From contig DJDD01000025.1 in NCBI GenBank assembly GCA_002430925.1, positions 1-8,471 of the forward strand: 8,471 bases of DNA. Reading direction: 5' to 3'. The DNA comes from Flavobacteriales bacterium UBA5933 (GTDB lineage Bacteria; Bacteroidota; Bacteroidia; Flavobacteriales; Weeksellaceae). This document shows positions 1 to 6,709 of the stretch, piece after piece. How positions within the stretch are numbered: position 1 is the first letter of the stretch; every line of letters begins with the position of its first letter. The notes beneath the pieces were generated by a model. It saw only the letters and a list, made by a program, of their open reading frames with translations. It searched no databases and was not told the origin of the DNA. The translations under genes and the position numbers were made by a program.

Positions 1-86
1 ATTTCGACTTTACTCAATGACCAAATTGAAATGCAACAACGAATTTAAAAAGATATAGCGAGAAAGCACGGTGCGAAGCAATTGCC
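1..86 (+). repeat. Dispersed palindromic repeat, copy 1 (left end cut by window)
   Basis: This is the right-hand part of a repeat that recurs at 6476-6582 and 8355-8471. It holds the hairpin core (ATTTCGA...CTCAATGACC...GAAATGCA), an AAAAAGATATAGCG foot and a GC-richer tail ending GCACGGTGCGAAGCAATTGCC. ATTTC (1-5) can pair with GAAAT (28-32). The left arm of the outer stem lies beyond the window. The tail stops 24 nt after the proX stop codon, so the repeat occupies the 3' flank of the proVWX operon. No coding capacity is evident. Confidence 0.85.
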
Positions 87-109
87 AAAAAAAAAGTTTA
101 AATAACTTT
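87..109 (-). terminator. Weak intrinsic terminator after proX
   Basis: Read on the minus strand just after the proX stop, AAAGTT (104-109) pairs with AACTTT (93-98) around a 5-nt ATTTA loop, and a run of T continues to position 87. The stem is only 6 bp with a single G-C pair, so termination may be partial. The repeat that follows at 1-86 could add further structure to the transcript end. Confidence 0.5.
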
Positions 110-110
110 A

Positions 111-977
111 TTATTTAGTTTTAGACAACCAAGAGTCTACTAATTCTTTATGTTCTTTTACCCATTGTTTTGCTGTAGCTTCTTTGTCTTTACTATCTTC
201 TAATTTTGCCAATAAATCAGACATTGTTGCATCATCGAAATTTATTTTAGAAAAAAACAAGCCTAAATCTGGATGATCTTTTGTAAAATTTTTACGGCTT
301 AACGTTTTTATTTGTTCTGCTTCTCCAAAAACTTTTTTGGGATCATCTAAAAATTTTATCTTTAATTTTCCGAACATCCAATGTGGTTGCCAGCCTGTAC
401 CAACTATCCATTCTTTATTTCTAATTGCATTTTGCACTTCTGTAATCATCGCTATAGTAGATGAATTAATCTGCTCATAACCTTTAAGGTTATAATCTAC
501 AATAGCATTATCAGTAGCAGAAGCAAGACCAGAACCTTTTTCAATTCCTATTATTTTTCCTTTAAATTTATCTTTATTCTGATTTAATTCTTCTATAGAA
601 TTTATTGGTAAATAATCTGGAACTATTAATCCTATTCTTCCATTATTATAATTAACTCCTAATGTTTCTAATTTAGGAAATTTTGCAACTTTAGCTGCGT
701 GAGTATATGGAAGCCATGTTCCTAAAAATAAATCTGTATCACCATTATTCATAGATGCTAAAATCATATCTGTTGATGCTTTTTGAATAATAACATGATA
801 ACCTTGTTCATCTAAAATTGCTTTTGTTACATATGTAAATGCAACATCGTCTGCCCAACCATCTACCATTCCTATTGTAATGTATTTGGAATTCTTTAAT
901 CCATTACAAGAATAAAATGTTATTGAAGATAGTAGAAGAAATAAAAAAGATAATATAGTATATTTTATAAATTTCAT
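111..977 (-). CDS. proX: Glycine betaine/proline ABC transporter substrate-binding lipoprotein (ProX/OpuAC-type)
   Basis: This is the binding protein of the ProVWX importer. It captures quaternary-amine osmolytes such as glycine betaine or proline betaine outside the inner membrane and delivers them to ProW. The 288-residue product starts with a hydrophobic stretch (6-20) ending in a lipobox-like FYSC, with Cys24 the likely lipidated residue. The OpuAC-type solute-binding domain spans about 31-283. Typical marks are TIGMVDGWADD (34-43), GTWLPYTH (86-93) and GTGWQPHW (193-200). Trp41, Trp88, Trp196 and Trp200 are candidates for the aromatic cage that holds the trimethylammonium group in this family. 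It is the last gene of the operon, 4 nt after proW. Membrane anchoring differs from soluble E. coli ProX but suits Bacteroidota. The exact ligand cannot be read from sequence. Confidence 0.93.
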   Translation of the reverse strand: MKFIKYTILSFLFLLLSSITFYSCNGLKNSKYITIGMVDGWADDVAFTYVTKAILDEQGYHVIIQKASTDMILASMNNGDTDLFLGTWLPYTHAAKVAKFPKLETLGVNYNNGRIGLIVPDYLPINSIEELNQNKDKFKGKIIGIEKGSGLASATDNAIVDYNLKGYEQINSSTIAMITEVQNAIRNKEWIVGTGWQPHWMFGKLKIKFLDDPKKVFGEAEQIKTLSRKNFTKDHPDLGLFFSKINFDDATMSDLLAKLEDSKDKEATAKQWVKEHKELVDSWLSKTK

Positions 978-981
978 AATT

Positions 982-1806
982 CTATTTTTTCTTTACAAAT
1001 CCCTGCGTTATTCTATCTAATATAATCGCTAGAATAACAACAGATAAACCACTCTCGAAACCTAATCCTATATCAAGATTATTAATTCCTTCTAATACTT
1101 TTTCTCCTAAACCACCTGCAGCAATCATACCTGCAATTACTACCATTGATAGAGAAAGTAATATGGTTTGATTAACACCTGTTAATATAGTTTTAGCTGC
1201 TAAAGGTAGTTCTACCTTAAATAGTATTTGTCGATTAGTTGCACCAAAAGAACGTGCTGCTTCAACAATATCTTTTGGAACAGATTCTATTCCTAAAGTA
1301 GTTAGACGAACAGCTGGTGGCATTGCAAAAATAATTGTTGCAAAAGCACCAGGAACTTTTCCTATACTAAAAAATAATACTGCAGGAATTAAGTATACAA
1401 AAGCAGGCATAGTTTGCATTAAATCCAATAATGGACGAATTATTTTCTCTGCCAATTTACTTTTTGCTGCCCAAATACCTAAAGGAATCGATAAAATAAG
1501 AGCTGTTATAGTTGATACAACTATTAGAGCAAGTGTTTCCATTGTTTCTTTCCAAAACCCCATTAAATAAATTAATGTAAATCCTGCGATTGTCATTATT
1601 GCAACTCCTTTACCAGACTTCCATAAAGCTAATAAAGCAAATAATAAAATTACCACATAAAATGGAACAGCTAATAATCCCCATTCAATTCCCATAATAG
1701 AGGAATTTCCAATGTTTTTTATTACATCAAATAAAGGTTTTGCATTTTCTGTTAGCCAATTAATAGCAATTTCTACGTATTGACCTATATTGATTGTTTT
1801 ATTCAT
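982..1806 (-). CDS. proW: Glycine betaine/proline ABC transporter permease (ProW/OpuAB-type)
   Basis: This is the membrane channel subunit of the osmolyte importer, 274 residues long. The first 40 or so residues precede the first helix, a shorter N-terminal tail than the roughly 100 residues of E. coli ProW. Hydrophobic helices are visible at about 46-63, 67-84, 91-113, 131-148, 152-165, 213-232 and 253-266. The BPD_transp_1 hallmarks are the segment QTMPAFVYLIPAVLFF (131-146), typical of ProW/OpuAB permeases, and the cytoplasmic EAA coupling loop VEAARSFGATNRQILFKVELP (181-201), which docks on the ATPase. The start codon lies 1 nt after the proV stop and the stop is 4 nt before proX, so the three genes are very probably co-transcribed and translationally coupled. 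The family assignment is secure. Confidence 0.95.
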   Translation of the reverse strand: MNKTINIGQYVEIAINWLTENAKPLFDVIKNIGNSSIMGIEWGLLAVPFYVVILLFALLALWKSGKGVAIMTIAGFTLIYLMGFWKETMETLALIVVSTITALILSIPLGIWAAKSKLAEKIIRPLLDLMQTMPAFVYLIPAVLFFSIGKVPGAFATIIFAMPPAVRLTTLGIESVPKDIVEAARSFGATNRQILFKVELPLAAKTILTGVNQTILLSLSMVVIAGMIAAGGLGEKVLEGINNLDIGLGFESGLSVVILAIILDRITQGFVKKK

Positions 1807-1807
1807 T

Positions 1808-3088
1808 TTATTGATTGTTTGCTATTTCTTTTAATTCTATGATTTCTTCTTCGTTAAATTTTGTAGCTTCAATGATCAGTGAAGTTTGAGATACAACTCC
1901 CAATAATTTGTTTTGATCATCTATCACTGCAATTGTTGCTTTATTCCCAGAAATAAGAGGTAACATTTCTTCTACTGTAGTATCACTAAATACTGATGGG
2001 ACATTATCATTGATAATAGATTCTACAGTTGGCTCTTTTAATTTTGCAATTCGAACAACATCTGCCAACGAAACTAATCCTAAGAATTTATTATGAATAT
2101 CTACAACAGGTAATATATCTAAACTTGTAGAGCGCATTTTTCTCAATGCTCCTTCTGGACCATCTTTTCTAAATCGTACAACGGTTGGTTTTTCATGCAT
2201 CAAAGAACCTGCAGTAATAATAGTTTTTCGATCAACTTTTTCTACAAAGGCTTTTACATAATCACTTTTAGGATTCGTTAAAATATCTTCTGCTGTTCCT
2301 ATTTGTTCTATTACTCCATCTTTCATAATTACGATTCTATCACCAATTTTTATGGCTTCATCTAAGTCATGTGTAATAAAAACGATTGTTTTTTGTAGTG
2401 AATCTTGCAAGTCGAGTAACTGATCTTGCATTTCAGTTTTTATTAAAGGATCTAAAGCAGAAAATGCTTCATCCATCAATAATACTTCTGGATCATTGGC
2501 TAATGCTCTGGCTAAACCTACTCTTTGTTGCATTCCTCCAGATAATTGAGAAGGAAATTGGTTTTCAAAACCATTCAATCCAACAATATCTAATGCTTTT
2601 TGTGCTTTTTCTTCTCGTGAAGTTTTATCTTCTCCTCTAATTTCTAAGCCGAAGGCCGCATTACTTAAAACAGTATGATGTGGTAATAATCCAAATTTTT
2701 GAAAAACCATACTCATTTCTGTTCTTCTTACATCCAATAATTGTTTATTGTTTTTAACTGTTATATCATCATCATTGATGAATACTTTTCCCGATGTAGG
2801 TTCATTTAATCTATTAAGACAACGTAGTAAAGTAGACTTTCCACTACCAGATAATCCCATAATTACAAAGAATTCTCCTTCGTATATTTCAAAACTAGCT
2901 TTATTAATACCTACTGTACAGCCAGTTTGCTCAAGAATTTCTTTTTTAGAAAAACCTTTATCTAATAATTCTAAAGCTTTTTCCTTTTGTTTTCCGAAAA
3001 CTATTGTTAAATCCTCGACTTTTAGTTTTACTTTCCTTTGGCTCTCTTTTCTATCCATTTTCAGAGTTTTGGTTAAACAAATTGTCAT
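1808..3088 (-). CDS. proV: Glycine betaine/proline ABC transporter ATP-binding protein (ProV/OpuAA-type) with tandem CBS domains
   Basis: This is the ATPase subunit powering the ProVWX osmolyte importer, 426 residues. It has Walker A GLSGSGKST (78-86), Q-loop Gln130, signature LSGGMQQ (182-188), Walker B LLMDEAF (203-209), D-loop SALD (210-213) and H-loop His240. The phrase MDEAFSALDPLIKTEMQ is characteristic of ProV/OpuAA. The ProV-type segment between the first strand and Walker A (ALELLDKGFSKKEILEQTG, 38-56) is present. Two CBS-like repeats follow at about 295-345 and 360-410. In OpuA-type transporters the CBS pair senses ionic strength or nucleotides, so osmotic gating is plausible. An alternative ATG at 3056-3058 would give MDRKESQ..., closer to the family's usual N-terminus; the first ten residues are therefore doubtful. 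It is the first gene of the operon. Confidence 0.95.
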   Translation of the reverse strand: MTICLTKTLKMDRKESQRKVKLKVEDLTIVFGKQKEKALELLDKGFSKKEILEQTGCTVGINKASFEIYEGEFFVIMGLSGSGKSTLLRCLNRLNEPTSGKVFINDDDITVKNNKQLLDVRRTEMSMVFQKFGLLPHHTVLSNAAFGLEIRGEDKTSREEKAQKALDIVGLNGFENQFPSQLSGGMQQRVGLARALANDPEVLLMDEAFSALDPLIKTEMQDQLLDLQDSLQKTIVFITHDLDEAIKIGDRIVIMKDGVIEQIGTAEDILTNPKSDYVKAFVEKVDRKTIITAGSLMHEKPTVVRFRKDGPEGALRKMRSTSLDILPVVDIHNKFLGLVSLADVVRIAKLKEPTVESIINDNVPSVFSDTTVEEMLPLISGNKATIAVIDDQNKLLGVVSQTSLIIEATKFNEEEIIELKEIANNQ

Positions 3089-3149
3089 AAAAAATATTGA
3101 TATACAAAACGTTACATACGCAATTATTAATAAAATGCACTTTCTTAAA

Positions 3150-3195
3150 ACACAATAAATTACATTACAATAACATTGCGAACAATGCCTTGTGT
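3150..3195 (-). promoter_or_regulatory. Two-step hairpin in the proV leader
   Basis: ACACAA (3150-3155) can pair with TTGTGT (3190-3195), enclosing CATTG (3174-3178) paired with CAATG (3183-3187). Read as proV-strand RNA the inner loop is UUCG. It lies about 62-107 nt upstream of the proV start, within the predicted leader. A role is inferred only from position. Confidence 0.35.
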
Positions 3196-3222
3196 CTTAT
3201 TAAATATTATTTCATAGTTTAT

Positions 3223-3242
3223 ACTCTTATTCGACCAAGAGT
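3223..3242 (-). repeat. 6-bp inverted repeat in the proV leader
   Basis: ACTCTT (3223-3228) and AAGAGT (3237-3242) form a perfect 6-bp inverted repeat around an 8-nt loop. It lies about 135 nt upstream of proV and could be an RNA hairpin or a small operator. No known motif was recognised. Confidence 0.35.
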
Positions 3243-3337
3243 TTATCGTGTAAAAAAGAAAAAAAATTCTTTTAAATAGATCAGAAATTAAATTATCTTA
3301 ATGATAATATACAAGTAATTATATCGAATAACTTGAA

Positions 3338-3368
3338 TTTTATATCAATTTAAAATTTTGATATAAAA
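3338..3368. repeat. 11-bp perfect inverted repeat upstream of proV
   Basis: TTTTATATCAA (3338-3348) and TTGATATAAAA (3358-3368) are exact inverted repeats separated by 9 nt. The structure starts about 40 nt downstream of the predicted proV -7 element, so it would lie early in the leader RNA or act as a DNA operator just past the promoter. The arms are AT-only except for one C-G pair, and chance is not excluded in such AT-rich DNA. Confidence 0.5.
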
Positions 3369-3406
3369 AAGCGTAAAAAATAACGCATCAACTTCTTTTG
3401 ACGGTA

Positions 3407-3441
3407 CAAAGATACTAATTATATATTAAATGGATTTCAAA
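3407..3441 (-). promoter_or_regulatory. Bacteroidota-type promoter candidate for proVWX
   Basis: On the minus strand the -7 element reads TATCTTTG (3407-3414), an exact match to TAnnTTTG, and TTTG (3438-3441) lies 23 bp upstream as the -33 element. This is the Bacteroidota sigma-A consensus, with spacing at the long end of the range described for flavobacteria. A start near 3400 would leave a leader of about 310 nt before proV. A 6-bp inverted repeat, CTATTT...AAATAG (3444-3459), sits just upstream of the -33 element. Confidence 0.6.
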
Positions 3442-3610
3442 GCCTATTTTGATAAATAGAAATAAACCATAAAAACAATGATTTATAACCTTTTAAATAT
3501 TTTATAATTAGTTAAAAAACAAGATGAAATATTTTATCTTTTTAGGTTTAGTGAAGTGTTAAAATCAAAAGAAAGCCTTGTTGTAATTTTTATCTACTAA
3601 TAAAACATTT

Positions 3611-3618
3611 TATTTTAG
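3611..3618 (+). promoter_or_regulatory. Weak -7-like element before the plus-strand envelope operon
   Basis: TATTTTAG differs from TAnnTTTG at one position and lies 28 nt before the ATG at 3647, a fitting place for a promoter. The nearest upstream TTG (3581-3583) is 27 bp away, farther than usual, so the -33 element is unconvincing. Confidence 0.3.
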
Positions 3619-3646
3619 CAATCGACAAGTGATTATTATTAACAAT

Positions 3647-3937
3647 ATGCTAATTAAAATTATAACGATAGTAGGATTTATCCCTCTTGTTATTTATCCA
3701 TTTGTATTACTTGCAAATGTTATGTCTTTTGCAGGAGAACGTTCTGCAAATACAACAATGTTTAATACTATTATTAGTTATATTTTTATAATTCTATCTA
3801 CTCTTTATCCAATTAGTATATTAATTAGTTGGAAATTTAATCCTTCTAATAAATTACTCATTGCATTGCTACCTCTATTTCATTTAATTATGTGTGGAAT
3901 ACTATTTTACATTTGGTCAAACACAGGAAAAAACTAA
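3647..3937 (+). CDS. Small integral membrane protein, unknown function
   Basis: I do not recognise this gene. It encodes about 96 residues that are almost entirely hydrophobic, with three likely membrane helices: about 4-27, 37-58 and 65-88. The short polar stretches are around SFAGERSANTT (27-37) and KFNPSNK (59-65). A GTG six codons upstream (3629) would lengthen the protein by MIIINN, but the ATG at 3647 leaves a better leader after the -7-like element and begins at the helix, so I chose it. It is the first gene of a four-gene plus-strand set and is followed after 32 nt by another membrane protein. No catalytic motif is visible, so it could be a small accessory subunit of the complex its neighbours may form. 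Confidence 0.65.
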   Translation: MLIKIITIVGFIPLVIYPFVLLANVMSFAGERSANTTMFNTIISYIFIILSTLYPISILISWKFNPSNKLLIALLPLFHLIMCGILFYIWSNTGKN

Positions 3938-3969
3938 AAAAACAATTAAAAATATTAAACTAAACATTT

Positions 3970-4728
3970 ATGATCTTTTTTTATACACGCTATGAATTAC
4001 CATTAGCTCAAAAATTTATAACAGGTAAATTAAAAAATGATACCGAAGAACAAAATTTTGAATTATACATTATAACTCCTGCAACAAAATTTTTAGGTCT
4101 TTCTATGGGAGGTGGTTTAGTTAAGCTATCTCGATTATACAATAACAAAGGTGAATTAATTCACGCAAGAAAATATTCTCCAGAAATAAAAGAGGAAGTT
4201 AAACAACTAAAAAAGACCTGTAAAATACCGTATTTCAGATTATGGAAAGGTTACTTAATTATAGCGACTCTTACATTAATTGCTGCAATTGTATTTGGGA
4301 TTAATCGAAAAATAGAATCTAAAGCTTACAGTGATCAAAACGAAAAATTAAATACTGCTCTACATAATCTAAAAGCTGGACAATTATATGGCGCTACATT
4401 TTTTACTGATGCGGAAGGAAATAGCATCAATGGTTTACCACAAGGTTGGGTAAAAATAGAAAAAATAGAAGGTGATACTATTTTTATGAAAAGATCTATA
4501 AACGTTGTGAACGATAAAGCGTTGTTTAAAATGGAAGATATCGAGTCTATTAAACCTGTTTCTGAAAATGATTGGAATCCTAAAGTAGAAAAAATTAATT
4601 ATTCTTTATTAAAAGATAAGTTAGCAGACGAAAATAACACTAGTAATGATAGATACGATCTTAGTTATATAGGATCTGATCATGATAAATATTCTGGTGT
4701 TGCTATCTCATTAAAAGGAGCTGAATAG
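3970..4728 (+). CDS. Single-helix membrane protein, unknown function
   Basis: This 252-residue protein matches no family I can name. There is no signal peptide. A soluble N-terminal part (1-90) carries a Gly-rich turn, SMGGGLVKLSRLYNNKGEL (45-63), and a basic stretch (76-93). It is followed by one membrane helix at about 94-111. The remaining 140 or so residues are hydrophilic, and their strand-rich middle (ATFFTDAEG...GWVKIEKIEGDTIFMK, about 142-174) suggests a small beta domain. By the positive-inside rule (KKTCKIPYFRLWK before the helix) the N-terminal part would be cytoplasmic and the C-terminal part periplasmic. The gene lies 32 nt after the small membrane protein and 10 nt before the next gene, so co-transcription is likely. 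Function is unknown, though the reading frame looks genuine. Confidence 0.75.
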   Translation: MIFFYTRYELPLAQKFITGKLKNDTEEQNFELYIITPATKFLGLSMGGGLVKLSRLYNNKGELIHARKYSPEIKEEVKQLKKTCKIPYFRLWKGYLIIATLTLIAAIVFGINRKIESKAYSDQNEKLNTALHNLKAGQLYGATFFTDAEGNSINGLPQGWVKIEKIEGDTIFMKRSINVVNDKALFKMEDIESIKPVSENDWNPKVEKINYSLLKDKLADENNTSNDRYDLSYIGSDHDKYSGVAISLKGAE

Positions 4729-4738
4729 TTTATTCGTT

Positions 4739-5710
4739 ATGGGAAAGTTTTTTGGATATTTTTGGATAGTATTTATTTTGTATTTCATTTTTGCACATCC
4801 TGCAATTATTTATTACAATACAACACCATACGATCATCTCGAGCTTGTTGATGGTAAAAAAGCTTTAGCTTATCTGGGACTTAGTATTTTTCTTTGGACA
4901 TCTGTTTTCTGTATAGCTTTTTATATGATTTATAAATATTCTTTTCAAACACAAAAGAATATTGCCTCAATTTTAAAATCAGGAAAAAAAATTCAGGCGA
5001 AAATCATCGAATCTAAATCGACTCCTTTAAAAACAAAAAACTTTATCCATAAAAAAGTAATCCTAGAATTAGATAATTTTAATCAACAAAAAATTTGGCA
5101 TTCAATGGAGATTAATGATTCTCGTCCCAACGAGAATCGTTTTGAAGAAGGAAATTTGATTTCTATCCTAGTTGACGAATCTTTCTCTAAAATGCCATAT
5201 ATAATTTTAGATGGAATAAAAAGTAAAGTAAATTATAAACTGTATTTTATATGGTTTATAGCTTTACTTGTAGTTATATATTATTATGCATTTAGTTATC
5301 AATTAGAAAATCATGGTTTTGGATGGAGATTTTTAAGTTTTGATCATCCGTTAATTATTTCTCCTCTTGTTATATTTTTTATATGCTTTATTTTTTGGTT
5401 AGTCTTTGTAAAACTAATGGGAAAAAATTCTTTTAGAAATAAAGAATCGTTAGAATTAAAATTTAAAGGAGAGAAAACATTTGCTAAAATTTTAAGTGCA
5501 GAACAAACCGGAACATATATTAACAACCAACCACAAGTAAAATTTGAATTGGAATATACCGACTCGTTAGGAAAAAAACAACATGCAACAATCAAAAAAA
5601 TTGTTTTACTAACTGATTTAGTAAATATACATCAAAAGGAAAAAGAAATATTTTATTCAACAAACAATCATCAAAACGTTGCATTTACAGATGATTTAAA
5701 TGAAATCTAA
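4739..5710 (+). CDS. Four-helix membrane protein with two similar halves (DUF3592-like modules)
   Basis: The 323-residue product has two membrane hairpins, helices at about 4-24 and 43-66 and then 167-186 and 206-226. Each pair is followed by a soluble beta-rich domain. The first domain (about 79-160) begins LKSGKKIQAKIIES and the second (about 240-318) begins LKFKGEKTFAKILSAEQTGTYINNQP. Both show the pattern of a G-K-x-x-x-A-K-I-[LI] strand, then a K-[FV]-x-L-E-[LY]-type strand, then a late I-x-[VY]-like strand. That pattern recalls DUF3592 proteins, whose function is unknown. An internal duplication of a two-helix-plus-domain unit is the simplest reading. The ATG lies 10 nt after the upstream gene, and the stop falls 4 nt before the favoured start of the lipoprotein gene. 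The similarity of the halves was judged by eye. Confidence 0.75.
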   Translation: MGKFFGYFWIVFILYFIFAHPAIIYYNTTPYDHLELVDGKKALAYLGLSIFLWTSVFCIAFYMIYKYSFQTQKNIASILKSGKKIQAKIIESKSTPLKTKNFIHKKVILELDNFNQQKIWHSMEINDSRPNENRFEEGNLISILVDESFSKMPYIILDGIKSKVNYKLYFIWFIALLVVIYYYAFSYQLENHGFGWRFLSFDHPLIISPLVIFFICFIFWLVFVKLMGKNSFRNKESLELKFKGEKTFAKILSAEQTGTYINNQPQVKFELEYTDSLGKKQHATIKKIVLLTDLVNIHQKEKEIFYSTNNHQNVAFTDDLNEI

Positions 5711-5714
5711 TCTC

Positions 5715-6344
5715 ATGAAAAAGTTCACTTACATATTTTTATTCTCTTGTTCGGTAATAAGTATTTTCAATTCTTGTAAACAATTCAAGAATACGATAAC
5801 AGATACGCTAACAGAAAAAAAATCATCGATAGAAAGTATCGATTCACTTTCTACTAATAATGAAGAAAAAGAAATACCTTTTTTCAATAATTTAGAAGTT
5901 CTTAATCAAGCTGAAAATTCTCTGAAAAATTTACCAGAATTTAAAGGTAAATCTATCTTTATTTATAAAAGCATTTACTTTTATACTAACTATAGAATCA
6001 TTCTGAAATTACAAAATCCTGATAATCCTTTATTTGTTGATGAATACAAATATGAAAATGGTAAATGGGGAGAACCATCTCCTATTCGATTATCTAAAAA
6101 TGATGATGTACAAAGTAATGTGATTAATCTGAATCGAATTCCTTTTCGTAATGTTTCAAATGTCTATAATGCCTTACTAGAAAAACAAAAAGAAATTAAT
6201 AGTAAAGCCTCTGATATAACAATTGATGCTCAGTATTATAACAATAAAATAAATTGGTATCCTACAAGAATTTCTAATGAACGTTATGAATATGAAATTA
6301 GATTCAACGAAGACGGAACTTTAGAATCTTTTGAAATGCTATAA
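5715..6344 (+). CDS. Putative lipoprotein, unknown function
   Basis: The product is 209 residues from the ATG at 5715. It opens with MKKFTYIFLFSCSVISIFNSC, a lipoprotein signal with Cys21 as the likely acylated residue. A Ser/Thr/Glu-rich linker (about 25-55) follows, typical of tethered Bacteroidota lipoproteins. The mature domain (about 57-209) contains VDEYKYENGKWGEPSPI (108-124) and YEYEIRFNEDGTLESFEML (191-209). These two strand-turn-strand pieces suggest a small beta-sheet domain. An alternative ATG at 5700 would overlap the preceding gene by 11 nt and add MKSNL before the signal; I prefer 5715 because it gives a standard n-region. It closes the plus-strand set, directly before a strong terminator. 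No family was recognised, and surface or periplasmic location is inferred from the signal alone. Confidence 0.75.
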   Translation: MKKFTYIFLFSCSVISIFNSCKQFKNTITDTLTEKKSSIESIDSLSTNNEEKEIPFFNNLEVLNQAENSLKNLPEFKGKSIFIYKSIYFYTNYRIILKLQNPDNPLFVDEYKYENGKWGEPSPIRLSKNDDVQSNVINLNRIPFRNVSNVYNALLEKQKEINSKASDITIDAQYYNNKINWYPTRISNERYEYEIRFNEDGTLESFEML

Positions 6345-6379
6345 AAAAAATCCAGATAATAAAATTATCTGGATTTTTT
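6345..6379. terminator. Strong bidirectional hairpin terminator
   Basis: AAAAAATCCAGATAAT (6345-6360) and ATTATCTGGATTTTTT (6364-6379) form a perfect 16-bp stem with an AAA loop, starting directly after the lipoprotein stop codon. The T-run on the plus strand ends the envelope operon. The A-run at 6343-6350 gives a matching U-run for transcripts arriving from the convergent minus-strand operon, so it can work both ways. Confidence 0.9.
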
Positions 6380-6393
6380 AATTAAAATAAGTT

Positions 6394-6436
6394 GTTTAAA
6401 TTTTTATAACGAAGTGTTATTTAAACTATTTTTTTA
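6394..6436 (+). terminator. Possible back-up terminator
   Basis: GTTTAA (6394-6399) pairs with TTAAAC (6421-6426), and ATAAC (6406-6410) pairs with GTTAT (6416-6420) around a GAAGT loop, leaving a bulge (6400-6405) on the left. A T-rich run (6428-6435) follows on the plus strand. It lies behind the main terminator of the same operon. Confidence 0.4.
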
Positions 6437-6475
6437 TAATTTCTAATCATTGATTTTTAGTCTTTTATTTTGCAA

Positions 6476-6582
6476 TAGTGATTGAAGCGACATCCTTTTT
6501 AGATTGGTCATTGCATTTCGAGTCCGCTTAATGACCAATCTAAAAAGATATAGCGTAAAAGCACGGTGCGAAGCAATTGCCC
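6476..6582 (+). repeat. Dispersed palindromic repeat, copy 2 (complete)
   Basis: This is the only copy wholly inside the window. The order is a left foot (GATTGAAGCGACATC), an 18-bp perfect inverted repeat (6495-6512 with 6530-6547, arm CTTTTTAGATTGGTCATT), a 17-nt loop containing CATTTCGAG, a right foot (ATATAGCG), and the tail GCACGGTGCGAAGCAATTGC ending near 6582. The tail matches copy 1 almost exactly. The outer limits are judged from similarity to the other copies and may be off by some bases. No transposase is encoded. It lies between convergent operons and could shape the 3' end of the minus-strand transcript. Confidence 0.85.
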
Positions 6583-6709
6583 AAAAAATAGATATAAAGT
6601 TTAAAACCGCTTTATCATTTAGATAACTCTTAAAATATATTTCATCTACTTTTAAAGAAGCTAAGAGTAACAACATGAAAAATTATAATCTCGTGTATAA
6701 ACTATTAGT

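Larger units (their letters stand above)
3089..3646. other. Divergent intergenic region: proV leader and promoters, no gene
   Basis: This very AT-rich 558-nt stretch separates the minus-strand proVWX operon from the plus-strand envelope operon. It contains a minus-strand promoter candidate (3407-3441), an 11-bp inverted repeat (3338-3368), two shorter hairpins in the predicted proV leader (3150-3195 and 3223-3242), and a weak plus-strand -7-like element (TATTTTAG, 3611-3618). Short open frames in it are low-complexity and look non-coding. No tRNA or known riboswitch was recognised. Confidence 0.7.
6380..6709. other. Convergent intergenic region carrying a second hairpin and repeat copy 2
   Basis: About 330 nt lie between the terminator and the stop of the minus-strand outer-membrane operon. 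The region holds a second T-tailed hairpin (6394-6436), repeat copy 2 (6476-6582) and about 125 nt of plain AT-rich DNA. A 77-codon minus-strand frame (6443-6676) runs straight through the repeat and is not considered a gene. Confidence 0.7.

Noticed and set aside
2386..3158. Plus-strand frames opposite proV (2386-2640 and 2748-3158)
   Set aside because: They are antisense shadows of a well-identified ABC ATPase gene.
3097..3279. Plus-strand 60-codon frame in the proV upstream region
   Set aside because: Its composition is low-complexity and AT-driven, it has no start signal, and it overlaps the predicted leader and its hairpins.
5344..5595. Minus-strand 83-codon frame
   Set aside because: It is antisense to the four-helix membrane protein gene, whose frame is longer and shows coherent helices and domains.
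6443..6676. Minus-strand frame of 77 codons
   Set aside because: It runs through repeat copy 2, including its hairpin arms and tail, and shows no protein-like features of its own.
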